A stretch of DNA of 64,000 bases from CAUZFZ01 sp963579025 (GCA_963579025.1 CAUZFZ010000006.1:71275-135274); one strand, 5' to 3'; counted from the stretch's first letter, positions 17,401 to 26,305 are shown. The notes: generated from the sequence alone by a model not told the origin. Translations and numbers: made by a program.

Positions 17401-17920
17401 TCTGAGCGCCGCCCGTAACCGTGTGGTGATTACCGGTTCGTACAACAAGCCGGCCGCAGGTAAGTCACGAGTCCACGTCGATGTGTCCGTATTCGATGCC
17501 GGGACTGGAAAGCGTCTCTGGGCACACACACAGAACAATGGCGCCGAAGCCGGAGGTGCTCACGGGGAGCAGGATCTGCATCCAGTCATCGTTGGTGATC
17601 GTCTTTACTGCGAGCCATTCGCATACAACCTGCAGACAGGCCAACCGCTCAAAGACTGGAAGTGGAATGCAGGACGACGACGCGGTTGCGGGACAATTTC
17701 AGCTTCCGCGTCGACATTCTTCTTTCGACACTCCCACCCGACGATGTTCGATCTGGCCGGGAACAGTTACTCGAAGGTCACAACCAGCAGCCGGCCAGGC
17801 TGCTGGATCAACATGATTCCGGCGGGTGGTCTGCTGTTGATCCCTGAAGCGAGTTCCGGATGCACGTGTAACTACGCCGTCCAGTCGTCGATGGCGTTCC
17901 TGCCCGTGCCGCAGCCATAG
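14402..17920 (+). CDS. Secreted LamG and PQQ-type beta-propeller protein with an embedded methyltransferase-like fold
   Basis: From the ATG at 14402 the product is 1172 aa with signal peptide MNVIKLLSLLVMVELALVHS; the frame opens at 14327 but the extra residues hide the signal. Residues about 45-240 are a LamG/concanavalin-like domain (LTAEAWVRVDQPLEWGGIFG, GHWYHVVGVWDGTTQSLFVD). Then come BamB/PQQ propeller blades (VVCLDRTSGEVRWRVFAEA, GCVYCVSAGDGSLLWNHRL). At about residues 595-720 there is a Rossmann-like segment (WALVLNSRAGALAAAIANHS, VVCVEDDAAAIALARERLDA, GRVVVHSLSSEGALPYSDYL) that resembles a class I methyltransferase with a degraded glycine motif. The propeller then resumes (VIGVDAYNGTVLWTADVPES). 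The architecture is plain in the sequence; ligand and activity are unknown. Confidence 0.8.
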   Translation: MNVIKLLSLLVMVELALVHSPLPANDGPVHRWQFDREHLRGSTATPVIGSVPLTGKVALAFDLATPGAAVFAPTDRVKQFLEARDGFKSLHLPQRTLTAEAWVRVDQPLEWGGIFGVIQDNGDHERGWLLGYRKSQFFFVLVSEKAHRVTYLTSPTEFVPGHWYHVVGVWDGTTQSLFVDGELAATSRAQSGPIAYPLDAHFGVGAFWDDTEYHPLTGQIEQVSLWPRALKADEVAKQFEARKARFPGIEAAHPEVVDWPTHLRDNQRTGVAKGVALRFPLQLQWVHRSRRVPAPAWPPPAQQDFWNKKHGLKPRVTFDRAHSLIAVGDAVYYSSSAEDQVVCLDRTSGEVRWRVFAEAPVRLAPTYDHGRILFGSDDGCVYCVSAGDGSLLWNHRLVESDRQIVGNGRVMSVWPVRSGVLVDDGKAFFCAGLFPEQGVFQAAVDVATGELLGRNEIGVSAQGYLQRKGSQLHIATGRDPAGAFLATLSRRGKPIGKEVRSIPARYPYAFVGDSQSRFGGGHDEVAAFDAQTGDLVWESAVAGDAYSMAITGSNLLVSTSQGAIYCFSETSGSGSKLETAVARGYPWASDIERRQVQKHAADAVAAVGATRGWALVLNSRAGALAAAIANHSEFRVVCVEDDAAAIALARERLDAMGLSGRVVVHSLSSEGALPYSDYLFNLVIDAEALSGHKSRIDRQEARRVTRPQGGIAILGSRTEDVYRRAALSGIGEWTHQYADAGNTVCSNDTLVQGEMRLQWFGAPGPRGLMDRHHRTAAPLLAQGRLFVPGDNRVIGVDAYNGTVLWTADVPESRRAGVYRDCSYLAAAGNSLYVSAAATCRHFDAQTGKLRQTFEVPEFDGRPVEWGYLATVDDLLFGTRQKKGSTRREHSRAQIEEGTYYDARPLVCSDALFVLERQTGDVFWHYEPQAGPIVNSTIAVADGRVSFIESADSSLMDSTIGRHRAADLFRTSARLTVLDMRTGSKLWQAPIDLRHIAHTVYLSAARNRVVITGSYNKPAAGKSRVHVDVSVFDAGTGKRLWAHTQNNGAEAGGAHGEQDLHPVIVGDRLYCEPFAYNLQTGQPLKDWKWNAGRRRGCGTISASASTFFFRHSHPTMFDLAGNSYSKVTTSSRPGCWINMIPAGGLLLIPEASSGCTCNYAVQSSMAFLPVPQP

Positions 17921-17963
17921 CTCCCAGCACTGGTTTCATGGCTGGACGGTCGCATTGTCATTT

Positions 17964-17991
17964 GTGTCCGGGTGAGCGAAGCCGGTGACAC
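17964..17991. repeat. Imperfect hairpin downstream of the LamG-PQQ gene
   Basis: GTGTCCGG and CCGGTGACAC pair around GTGAGCGAAG with a two-base bulge, 44 bp after the stop at 17920. There is no T-run, so it is either a weak terminator or a small palindromic repeat. The rest of 17921-18211 shows nothing I can support. Confidence 0.4.
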
Positions 17992-18211
17992 GTAAACGCA
18001 GGAAAACGGTCGCAAGATGGCGAATTTCGTTGGTTCGACTGAAGTACAGGTCCGATTGTGCCGATTACAGCGTGTGAGACCTCGCCAGCGCCCGGATTGC
18101 GCGGACCCGACCTTGAGTTAATTCTGGGGAGTGCGGTAGGCTCGGATCATGATTGAACCTGTCGGCAGAACGCCGAATATCTGATTTCTTTGACAAACAG
18201 GAGACTGGCCA

Positions 18212-18400
18212 GTGGGTGCTGAAAATTCGTGTACCGACGAGATGATTGAAACAGACGGCCTGGTGGATCTCGTTGAAGAGATCCGACTGCGAACGTGGGC
18301 TCGGCTGAATTACACGGCTCCCGAGCAACGGAGCGAAACATGGCACCCGGTTGTGCTCGAAGAAATGAAGCGACGAGATCATGAAGCCACGGCTGTTTAG
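18212..18400 (+). CDS. Small acidic protein, 62 aa, unknown function
   Basis: A GTG start at 18212 is preceded by an AGGAG ribosome site at 18199-18203, and a strong terminator follows the stop, so this looks like a real one-gene unit. The product has GLVDLVEEIRLRTWARLNY in the middle and ends WHPVVLEEMKRRDHEATAV. From memory, short planctomycete proteins share the RLRTWAR and WHPVVLEEM features, but I cannot confirm this here. It has no signal or membrane segment. Role unknown. Confidence 0.6.
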   Translation: MGAENSCTDEMIETDGLVDLVEEIRLRTWARLNYTAPEQRSETWHPVVLEEMKRRDHEATAV

Positions 18401-18430
18401 GCATCGTTGGCCCAGCCTCGTCAGACTTAA

Positions 18431-18457
18431 GCTCGGACAGATGTCCGGGCTTTTTTT
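18431..18457 (+). terminator. Rho-independent terminator
   Basis: GCTCGGACA and TGTCCGGGC pair perfectly apart from one T-G wobble, around a GA loop, followed by seven Ts. It lies 30 bp after the stop of the 62-aa gene and well before the radical SAM gene. Confidence 0.88.
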
Positions 18458-18583
18458 GTGGTCCGAGCGTGACAGGATGCTGAACCTCGAACAGGTCCGT
18501 TTTCTTCAACTTCCGAGGAACTCGGATGACATTACGCGGCAGTCGGGGATGATCTGGGGGATCTCACAACCCCGGAGCGTCCC

Positions 18584-19642
18584 ATGCGTCACGGTTCCCA
18601 ACTTGATCCGCCCAACCGGTTCGAGCGAATACACACTGAGCCGGACGACGAGCATTTGGAGTGGGACACGGAGTACCTGAAGGCGCGTGAGAACCGACGG
18701 ATCGAGTACGTGGCAGATGACTCGAAGAGCATCGTCTCGGAGAACAGTTCGCCCGACCTTCCGTTCCGGTTCAGTGTCAATCCCTATCGCGGCTGCATTC
18801 ACGCCTGCAGCTACTGCTATGCCCGACCGACTCACGAGTATCTGGGCTTCAATGCCGGATTGGACTTCGAGACAAAAATCGTCGTCAAGCACGATGCACC
18901 GGAGCTGTTCCGAGATTTTCTGGCACGCGACTCATGGACGCCCGAGACCATTGTGTTTTCCGGTGTCACTGACTGCTTTCAACCGGCCGAGCGTGAATTC
19001 CAACTGACTCGGCAGTGTCTGGAGGTCGCGTTGAAATGCCGGCAGCCCGTGGGCATCATCACGAAGAACGCGCTCGTGACTCGTGACCTGGACATCCTGC
19101 AGGGGCTGGCAGCCAGCCATCTTGTGCATGTGTTCGTTTCAATCACCACGCTCGACTCCGACCTCGCCAGAGACATGGAACCACGCACCAGCATTCCGTC
19201 GGCGAGGCTACGCGCTATTCGAATGCTGGCCGAGGCAGGCGTCCCTGTGGGAGTCATGGTGGCCCCCGTGATTCCCGCCCTGAACGACTCAGAAATTCCA
19301 GGCATCCTTGAAGCGGCCAGTGACGCCGGCGCGACGACTGCCAGCTACGTGTTGCTGCGATTGCCGCTGACGGTCGAGCCTGTATTCCGAGAGTGGCTCG
19401 AAAGGACGCAGCCACTCAAGGCTGAGAAGATTCTTGGACAGGTCCGGGAAACGCGGGACGGGAAGCTGAACAGTTCGACTTGGGGACAGCGGATGTCCGG
19501 GAGCGGGGAACTTGCCGACCAGATCCGCAGCATGTTCCAACTGTTTCGCCAGAAGCACGGGCTCAACCAGAAGGTGCGTCCGTTGGACCGCAGCCTGTTC
19601 GAACCACCGATTCCCAGGTCCGGCCAGTTGCGACTGTTTTAG
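18584..19642 (+). CDS. PA0069-family radical SAM protein
   Basis: This is a radical S-adenosylmethionine enzyme of the PA0069/Rv2578c group, distantly like spore photoproduct lyase; the group has no settled substrate. The product is 352 aa and GGAG lies 7 bp before the ATG. The [4Fe-4S] site is Cys71-x3-Cys75-x2-Cys78 in NPYRGCIHACSYCYARPTHE. The partial TIM barrel continues with IVFSGVTDCFQPAEREFQLT, PVGIITKNALVTRDLDIL and VSITTLDSDLARDMEPR. It seems to be transcribed alone. Confidence 0.9.
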   Translation: MRHGSQLDPPNRFERIHTEPDDEHLEWDTEYLKARENRRIEYVADDSKSIVSENSSPDLPFRFSVNPYRGCIHACSYCYARPTHEYLGFNAGLDFETKIVVKHDAPELFRDFLARDSWTPETIVFSGVTDCFQPAEREFQLTRQCLEVALKCRQPVGIITKNALVTRDLDILQGLAASHLVHVFVSITTLDSDLARDMEPRTSIPSARLRAIRMLAEAGVPVGVMVAPVIPALNDSEIPGILEAASDAGATTASYVLLRLPLTVEPVFREWLERTQPLKAEKILGQVRETRDGKLNSSTWGQRMSGSGELADQIRSMFQLFRQKHGLNQKVRPLDRSLFEPPIPRSGQLRLF

Positions 19643-19762
19643 TCACGTCAGACCGGGCGAGAGCGTCAACAATTCCGAGGACGATCAGTCCCGACACCTC
19701 GCAAATCGAAGACCATCAATCGACAATCAGCAATCAGTTCCAACTCGCCTGGAGTACGAGCC

Positions 19763-21139
19763 ATGAGCCGCGTTTCGCGAGTCTGCATTGCAATCGCCAT
19801 CGTCCTGAGTGTCTGGACGCAGACGCCCGCCAACGCGCAGGCAATAGGCGGAGTCTACATCGATCCCCAGGGCGTTCTGCGACAGACCGCTTCACTCAGT
19901 CAGAACGAGCGGTTGGAACTGCTTCGGAAAGAAGCTGTGGGTGCGATCTCGTCCCTGGATGTCGGAAGACCGAGCGACCTTCGCTGCGTCTCATTGAAGA
20001 GGTTGCAACAGACTGCTGCAGAGTTGTCCCGGACGGGGAAACTCTGGCCGGCAGAAGTGCGTTACATGGCCGGCCTGCAATCCGTCAATCATGTGTTTTT
20101 CTTTCCGGACGAGGGCGACGTCGTCCTGTCAGGTCGCGCCGAAGCCTGGACACAGTTGCCGTCCGGCGAGGTCGTCGGTCGCACCGGCGGCCGACCTGTC
20201 CTGCATCTGGACGACCTGATCGTCGGGCTGCGATATGCCCTGTCACGGAAGACGGCTCCGTTCATTGGATGTTCGATTGAACCGACCGCAAAAGGGATGC
20301 AGAACTATGTCACCTATATGAATAACGTGGGCGCCATCGATCGCAGGCGTGTGCAGCAGATCTTCACCGGGATGGCCCAGGCGATGGGCATGCAGGCCAT
20401 TCGACTTTACGGGATCGACTCCGGCAGCCGATTCGCACTCACGATGGTTGCGGCGGATTACCGCCTGAAGCGAATCTCGCTGGGGCACGACCCCTCGCCG
20501 GTCAAGAAATTCGTCAACTACCTGGACCTGGCGGCTCGCGGGAGTGTTCAGGCCGCACAAAAGCAGCACCGTTGGTGGTTTGTGGCTGAATTCGACGAGG
20601 TACTGCATTCGGCAGATGAACTCGCGTGGGAACTCAAGGGGCAGGGTATCAAAGTCGTGACGGCCAGGAATTTGCCTGGCACGCCGGCCGCCCAGGCGGA
20701 GAAGCCCACCAAGTCCGCCCGGCAAGTGGCGGACACATTCACGCGATACTTCCCGGACATGGCGGAACGAGTGCCGGTGTTTGCTGAACTGCAGAACGCG
20801 ATCGGCCTGGCCGTCGTTGCGGAGCTGATTGCCGAACGGCGGCGTCGACGAGCGGACGGAGCGTGGCAACCGGACTTCTTCCTGGACCGTGACCGCTGTC
20901 GCATCACTCAGTACGTCGTGCCTGCGGAAGTTCCATCCATCAGCGATTATCGTTATTCGCGCGGTCGCGGCTGGATCACGTCGGTCAGCGGCGGAGTGGA
21001 AATTTCGCCTGCGCGTGTCGTCGGTCGCGAATTTCGCACGCAGTCAGACGATCGCGTCATGCAGCAAAGCCGCTCGCGAGTTCAGTTGCCAGCCGACGAC
21101 GAGACCTGGTGGTGGGATTCCGTCGGCAATCAGCAGTGA
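19763..21139 (+). CDS. DUF1598 exported protein
   Basis: The product is 458 aa with a signal peptide ending ANAQA near residue 26. The segment right after it, IGGVYIDPQGVLRQ, is the family's typical opening, and the middle region (LSGRAEAWTQLPSGEVVGRT, GRPVLHLDDLIVGLRYAL, FIGCSIEPTAKGMQNY) matches the planctomycete DUF1598 type. The family is almost restricted to Planctomycetota and has no known function. It lies 49 bp before the kinase-WD40 gene on the same strand and may share its transcript. Confidence 0.78.
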   Translation: MSRVSRVCIAIAIVLSVWTQTPANAQAIGGVYIDPQGVLRQTASLSQNERLELLRKEAVGAISSLDVGRPSDLRCVSLKRLQQTAAELSRTGKLWPAEVRYMAGLQSVNHVFFFPDEGDVVLSGRAEAWTQLPSGEVVGRTGGRPVLHLDDLIVGLRYALSRKTAPFIGCSIEPTAKGMQNYVTYMNNVGAIDRRRVQQIFTGMAQAMGMQAIRLYGIDSGSRFALTMVAADYRLKRISLGHDPSPVKKFVNYLDLAARGSVQAAQKQHRWWFVAEFDEVLHSADELAWELKGQGIKVVTARNLPGTPAAQAEKPTKSARQVADTFTRYFPDMAERVPVFAELQNAIGLAVVAELIAERRRRRADGAWQPDFFLDRDRCRITQYVVPAEVPSISDYRYSRGRGWITSVSGGVEISPARVVGREFRTQSDDRVMQQSRSRVQLPADDETWWWDSVGNQQ

Positions 21140-21188
21140 CCACGCACTGGCTGGCACGTTTTCACGTCGGTTCTCACACTGCTGGTGA

Positions 21189-24100
21189 TTGACCGAATCG
21201 GAATCGGTTGCAGTGATTGACTGGTGTGAAAGACAGCGACGTATGGGTGGCGAGTCGACGCTTAATCTCTCTCAGCGACTTGAAGCGTTTGAACGTGCCT
21301 GGGCCGGCACGGCTGTACCAGATGTTTCAGCCTTTCTGGCTGATGCCGCTGACGAAGACCATCTCGGCATTCTGTACGAGCTGATCCCGATCGATCTCGA
21401 AATGCGCTGGAAGTCAAAGCCGTCCGGGCCTGATGAGACGGTCTCCGAAGCCGTGTTCACGTCCATCGAGCGATGGAAGATCGAAGATTATCTGCAGCGG
21501 TTTCCGGGTCTCGGATTGCCCGCGAATGTCAGCGTCGAGTTGTTGCAGATTGAATTTCGCGTACGGCACCGTTGGGGAGATCGGCCCGATATTGATGAGT
21601 ATCTGCATCGTTTTCCTGGCCGTGACGCTCAGATCGAGGCTGTTCTGCGTGACGTGTTAGTGCAGCTACCAGCCGGCGTTCCCAGTGATGAGCAGACGAT
21701 TGACCTGACCGTCGCCGAGGACGGTAAGTCTGGCCAACTTCTGCGCGTGCTGCACGATGAAGAACTGGTTCCAGCTGCCGTCCTGGACGAAATTCGGTCC
21801 CGGGCAGATGTTGTTCCGAGTAATTCGACGCAACTCGGACGTGAACTCTTGGAGCGTCGATTGCTGACACCCTGGCAACTGCAGCGAATCGCGCAGGGCC
21901 AGATCGACAAGTTGCGATTGGGCGACTATCTGATCGTCGATGAACTCGGTGCGGGCGGCATGGGTGTCGTTTACAAGGCCGTCCATCGGCGTATGCGACG
22001 CGTCGTGGCGCTCAAGGTTCTGCCGCAAAAGGCGATGGAATCCCCCGATGCTGTGCGCCGCTTCCAGCAGGAAGTACGCGTCATTGCTCAGCTAACCCAC
22101 CGCAATGTGGTAACCGCATTCGACGCGGGTGAAGACGACGGCGTCCACTACCTGGTCATGGAGTACGTCGACGGCGTCGATTTGCGCGTACACGTCAAGA
22201 AGCACGGTCCGCTTCCGCTGCTGGAAGCGCTGCGGTGTATCATTCACGCGGCGCGTGGACTGGACTATGCCCATCAGCAGGGGATTGTGCATCGCGACGT
22301 CAAGCCGGGGAATTTGCTCCTCACTCAGACTCAGTCCGTCAAGTTGCTCGATCTGGGCCTGGCTCGCATGGACCAGTCACAGCTCGATCCGATCTCCGGT
22401 ACGGAGCATTCTCAGATCACGAGCCCTGGCTCGTTGATGGGTACAGCCGAGTACATGGCGCCGGAACAGGCTCATGACACACGGCAGGCAGACGCTCGGG
22501 CAGACATCTACAGTCTGGGTTGCACTCTGTTCTTCCTGCTGACTGGTCGAACGCCGTTTCGCGGAGAGAGCGTGATGGAGACGCTGCTGGCGCACCATCA
22601 GTCACCAGTTCCGTCTCTACGCGACGAAAGGCCAGACGTCCCGATCATGCTGGACGCAGTCTTCAAGCGGATGGTGGCGAAACACCCGCAAGACCGACCC
22701 CAGTCGATGGGTGAAGTTGTCAAACTGCTTGAGGCCGTACGAGCGCAATGCCTTGCCACGCCCCCGAAGCAGGCGCGCGTCGACCTGTTGAATCATCCGG
22801 ACCTGACACTGGACGCCACCATTGAATCAAAGGACAGCGAGTTGGGCGCAATTCAGGGAGGCGGCATTTTGCCGGCGACGCTCCTGATCAACCCGACGAC
22901 ACCGGTCATCTCGCATGAGCAGCAGCATCGATCGGAACTCTGGAAGCAGCGGGATCGCTTTCGACGCATGTTGATCGGTCTTGGTTCGATAGCGGCAGTG
23001 ATCATCGTGGGGCTGTTTCTTGCGTGGCGTTCCTTCACACAGACGACGATTGCGATCGAGTGGCCCGAGTCAGAACGGCGAGGCGGGAGCATCGAGGTTG
23101 ATGGACGGTCGAAGCGAGTTCCCGAGCGTGGTCCCATTCTGATCACTGGTCGTCCGGGACGACGTCAGATCACTCTCACGCGTCCGGGCTATGAAGACAT
23201 CGATGAATCGCTGGTCCTTCTGTCGGGCGAATCGCACCGGTTTTCCACGGGGTGGTTGGCGACGCTTGAAACCCTGGCGTCCAGTAAACTGACTGAGTTG
23301 TCAGCCAGCATCGATGACTTACTGCAACAGTCTGGCAGCAGGATTTCCGCTGATGACTCACGACTCCGAATCGTGCGAGAGCGGTGGCTTGAGCTCTACC
23401 GCGAAAGCGATGACCCTGAAATACGCTCGCGTGCCGCACACGAACTCCGCCGATTGCCGAGTCCAGCCGACGCACTCGATCCTCAAAAAGTGTCGGCTTA
23501 CGAACGCCGCCTGCTGACCGATCGCGATTCCAAGGCGAGCGAACACGTGGTGGCGGTGATGGGAGACAGCCGTCTGAGTCACTGGGGACCTGTGACGGAC
23601 GCCGTATTCTCGAAGTCTGGCCATCTGATAACCGCAAGTTCCGACGGCACGGTCGTGGAATGGAACGTGATAACCGGTGAAGCCCTGAGGTCGATTGCCG
23701 CAGGGTCAAGGCACCCTTGCCTTGCGATCGCATCCGACGGAACGATCGCAGTCGGGACAATCGACAATGAAACTCCTGTCACGTTGTACGACGGCCAGAC
23801 GTGGGAACGCGTCAGTCGGTCGGTGCAGACATTAGGAACGCCTGCTCGCTCGTTGTCGTTTACGCCGGATGGCAGGCAGCTGATGATCGGGTACTACAAA
23901 AACGTTCGTGCCTGGAACCTGGAAGACGGTACAACAAAGCAACTGCCTGGGACCGGAGCCGACTATTTGTGGGTTTCACCAGATGGTGCGTGGCTCGCGG
24001 CATCGAAAGCGGACACCGACTTACGAATAGTCAATCTTCGAACGGAAGAACCAGGTCTCACAATTTCGCGTGCAGGTTGCACGTCGCTACGTTTTTCAGA

Positions 24101-25388
24101 CAACGGGCAGAAATTCGTCGCAGCCATTGATAGCGCTTTGAGTGAATGGGACCTGGGCACCGGGCAAGAGCGTGTTCTGTTTGATCACTCAGTACACACA
24201 GTCGCCTTCGATCCGAGAAACGCTGGGACGATGGCGATCTGGTTCGACGGACCCGTGACGGTGTGGGAAAGTGCCCCTCAGCGACAGATTGCTCAGCTTC
24301 TGTTTCCCTCTCCGTTCCCTGTTGGTCAGTTGAAATACGCTCCGGACGGCTCACTCGTCGTCGCGGCCGGACACCGAGGAGAGATCCTTGCCTGGGAAAC
24401 CGACAAGTGGGAGCGGGTCCCCACGCTGCGAACGATCGGGCACCTTGGTTCCGTCAGCAGGGTTCGCGTCACTCCAGATGGAGAACGAGCAGTATCCTTT
24501 GGAAGCGACGGCATGATTCGCGTGTGGGACCTGCTGTCCGGAACGCAGAGCTTCAGTATTTCGACCGGTGACAAGGGACCCCATAGTCAGGCATTGCAGA
24601 CAATGGCCGTCAGCCACGCCGGTGATCTTGTGGCTGTTGCCGGACGCGTCTCGGTAGCGGTGTTTGACCTCACGACCAACAAGCTGCACGCACAACTGCA
24701 CGATGTGGCTTCTTGCACAGCCCTGGTGTTTTCCCCGGACGATTCCGAGCTGTTCATCGGAGTTGAAGACGCGGTGACCCGGTGGCGTCTGAAGTCTGAT
24801 GAGGTGGACCGACAGTTCTATCGTCTTGATGGCGATGAGCGGTTAGATGCTGCCGCGATTGCTCTGAGTCCGGATGGAAAGACAGTGGCCGCCGCGTTTG
24901 GCAGTCCGGGCGCCCGGAAAGTCCGCCTGTGGTCACGGAAAGACGGGATGAAACTGCGCGACCGCGACGGTCACGGACCGATTGCATATCTCTCGGATGG
25001 GCGGCTTCTGTATACGAAATCAGGAACAGTCGAGTTCATATCGCCGGATACTGCCGATGAGTTTCTCACCGGAGGGCGAATCACCGCTACACCAGTCCCG
25101 CACGACTCAGGTCGATTCGCACCGGTCGTATCGGCCGTGGCAGTGAATCCTGTCGACGGCCGTGTCGCAACGGCCTACAGCGACGGGATCATCACGTTGT
25201 GGAACAAAGACATGTGGCGTCCGCAAACATTCCGCGTTGGACCACATCGGGGAAAGGTCCACGACCTGGTCTTCACACCGGACGGCCGCCACCTCATTAC
25301 AGCCAACGGCAATGGCACGCTGTACGTCCTGCGGCTCAAAGCATGGCCGCCTGCCACTCCCCAAGGCGGAACAACCGAAAACCGGTAA
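21189..25388 (+). CDS. Giant Ser/Thr protein kinase with PEGA-like and WD40-repeat domains
   Basis: The 1399-aa frame begins at a TTG (21189); an ATG at 21243 (MGGESTLNLSQRLEAF) is the more conservative start. Residues 20-240 are a helical regulatory region typical of planctomycete kinases, with two related motifs (IEDYLQRFPGLG, IDEYLHRFPGRD). The Hanks kinase domain spans about 248-510: glycine loop ELGAGGMGVVYKA, Lys276 in VALKVL, HRDVKPGN at 368, and DLG instead of DFG at 388, then APEQ. A membrane helix lies near 595-615, a PEGA-like domain at about 620-695, and WD40 blades from about 790 to the end (LITASSDGTVVEWNVITGE). The propeller would lie outside the cytoplasm and may sense ligands. 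Confidence 0.9.
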   Translation: MTESESVAVIDWCERQRRMGGESTLNLSQRLEAFERAWAGTAVPDVSAFLADAADEDHLGILYELIPIDLEMRWKSKPSGPDETVSEAVFTSIERWKIEDYLQRFPGLGLPANVSVELLQIEFRVRHRWGDRPDIDEYLHRFPGRDAQIEAVLRDVLVQLPAGVPSDEQTIDLTVAEDGKSGQLLRVLHDEELVPAAVLDEIRSRADVVPSNSTQLGRELLERRLLTPWQLQRIAQGQIDKLRLGDYLIVDELGAGGMGVVYKAVHRRMRRVVALKVLPQKAMESPDAVRRFQQEVRVIAQLTHRNVVTAFDAGEDDGVHYLVMEYVDGVDLRVHVKKHGPLPLLEALRCIIHAARGLDYAHQQGIVHRDVKPGNLLLTQTQSVKLLDLGLARMDQSQLDPISGTEHSQITSPGSLMGTAEYMAPEQAHDTRQADARADIYSLGCTLFFLLTGRTPFRGESVMETLLAHHQSPVPSLRDERPDVPIMLDAVFKRMVAKHPQDRPQSMGEVVKLLEAVRAQCLATPPKQARVDLLNHPDLTLDATIESKDSELGAIQGGGILPATLLINPTTPVISHEQQHRSELWKQRDRFRRMLIGLGSIAAVIIVGLFLAWRSFTQTTIAIEWPESERRGGSIEVDGRSKRVPERGPILITGRPGRRQITLTRPGYEDIDESLVLLSGESHRFSTGWLATLETLASSKLTELSASIDDLLQQSGSRISADDSRLRIVRERWLELYRESDDPEIRSRAAHELRRLPSPADALDPQKVSAYERRLLTDRDSKASEHVVAVMGDSRLSHWGPVTDAVFSKSGHLITASSDGTVVEWNVITGEALRSIAAGSRHPCLAIASDGTIAVGTIDNETPVTLYDGQTWERVSRSVQTLGTPARSLSFTPDGRQLMIGYYKNVRAWNLEDGTTKQLPGTGADYLWVSPDGAWLAASKADTDLRIVNLRTEEPGLTISRAGCTSLRFSDNGQKFVAAIDSALSEWDLGTGQERVLFDHSVHTVAFDPRNAGTMAIWFDGPVTVWESAPQRQIAQLLFPSPFPVGQLKYAPDGSLVVAAGHRGEILAWETDKWERVPTLRTIGHLGSVSRVRVTPDGERAVSFGSDGMIRVWDLLSGTQSFSISTGDKGPHSQALQTMAVSHAGDLVAVAGRVSVAVFDLTTNKLHAQLHDVASCTALVFSPDDSELFIGVEDAVTRWRLKSDEVDRQFYRLDGDERLDAAAIALSPDGKTVAAAFGSPGARKVRLWSRKDGMKLRDRDGHGPIAYLSDGRLLYTKSGTVEFISPDTADEFLTGGRITATPVPHDSGRFAPVVSAVAVNPVDGRVATAYSDGIITLWNKDMWRPQTFRVGPHRGKVHDLVFTPDGRHLITANGNGTLYVLRLKAWPPATPQGGTTENR

Positions 25389-25461
25389 CGCGGTATGGAT
25401 GGGCGAACTGGTCTCCTCGGAAGACCATGTGATGCCAGGCGTTTTGCCACACACGAGATTG

Positions 25462-26112
25462 TCAGATTCGGACACCCAGCTCTTTCAGAATCTCTGCGTG
25501 CACTTCATCTGCGACCCGTGACCCATCGACGCGGATCACCAGCTCTTTCTTTTCGAAGAGGTCCAGTACGGGAGCCGTCTTCTCGTGATACGTCCGCAGT
25601 CGGTCGCGGACGGCTTCTTCGGTGTCGTCCGCCCGCAGGACAAGGTTGCCGCCGCAGACGTCACATTTGCCGCGTTCCTCGGGACGGTGATGGATCAGGT
25701 TGTAATCCAGACCGCACTGGTCACACAGACGCCGCGCCAGCACTCTTTCAGACACAACTTCGTCCGCCACGTTGATCTGAATGACGGCGTCGATGTCGTA
25801 GCTCTCGAGAAAAAACTCGGCCTGGACAACGCTGCGCGGGAAGCCGTCCAGAATGAACCCGTAGTTCCAGTCGTGCATGTCGAGTCGCGAGCGGACGATC
25901 TCTTCAACCACATCATCGGGTACAAGCTGACCGCTGGTCATGATCCGACGAATGCGGGCCGCCAGCTTTGTGTGGGACTGAATGTGCCAGCGGAAGATGT
26001 CACCGACACTGATATGCACAAGATCGAGTTTCTCCTTCAACAGTCGGGCCTGCGTTCCCTTACCGCAGCCCTGGACTCCCATGATGACGTACTTGTGCAT
26101 TGTCTGGTCCAT
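25462..26112 (-). CDS. adk: Adenylate kinase family nucleoside monophosphate kinase with zinc-binding lid
   Basis: The enzyme would transfer phosphate between ATP and a nucleoside monophosphate. The product is 216 aa, or 212 from the second ATG at 26100, as expected for long-form bacterial Adk. The lid carries Cys130-x2-Cys133 and Cys150-x2-Cys153, a complete zinc site. YGFILDGFPRS is the canonical AMP-site loop. The P-loop is odd: GVQGCGKGTQ, with Gln where nearly all adenylate kinases have Pro, and the AMP-side region reads ISVGDIFRWHIQSHTKL rather than the usual STGDMLR form. It may be a paralogue, with the housekeeping adk elsewhere. Convergent with the kinase-WD40 gene. Confidence 0.85.
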   Translation of the reverse strand: MDQTMHKYVIMGVQGCGKGTQARLLKEKLDLVHISVGDIFRWHIQSHTKLAARIRRIMTSGQLVPDDVVEEIVRSRLDMHDWNYGFILDGFPRSVVQAEFFLESYDIDAVIQINVADEVVSERVLARRLCDQCGLDYNLIHHRPEERGKCDVCGGNLVLRADDTEEAVRDRLRTYHEKTAPVLDLFEKKELVIRVDGSRVADEVHAEILKELGVRI

Positions 26113-26305
26113 TGGGTCGGTGATTGCGGAGCAGTTTCAGGCGAGCGTTCCAGATGATGATTGGTCGCCGCACGCGTCGAAAGCCATACGACTCGCTTTC
26201 GGGAACTACGACACGTCTCGCTTCAGAATCACTCGTCGATTTGCTAACAAGTGGTCTGCAGAGGGCCACGGGTTATCGACAGATTGTGTGTGAGGTGTGC
26301 TTCGG

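Noticed and set aside
17992..18211. GGTTCGACTG in the gap before the 62-aa gene, considered as a tRNA T-loop
   Set aside because: No matching acceptor, D or anticodon stems can be built around it.
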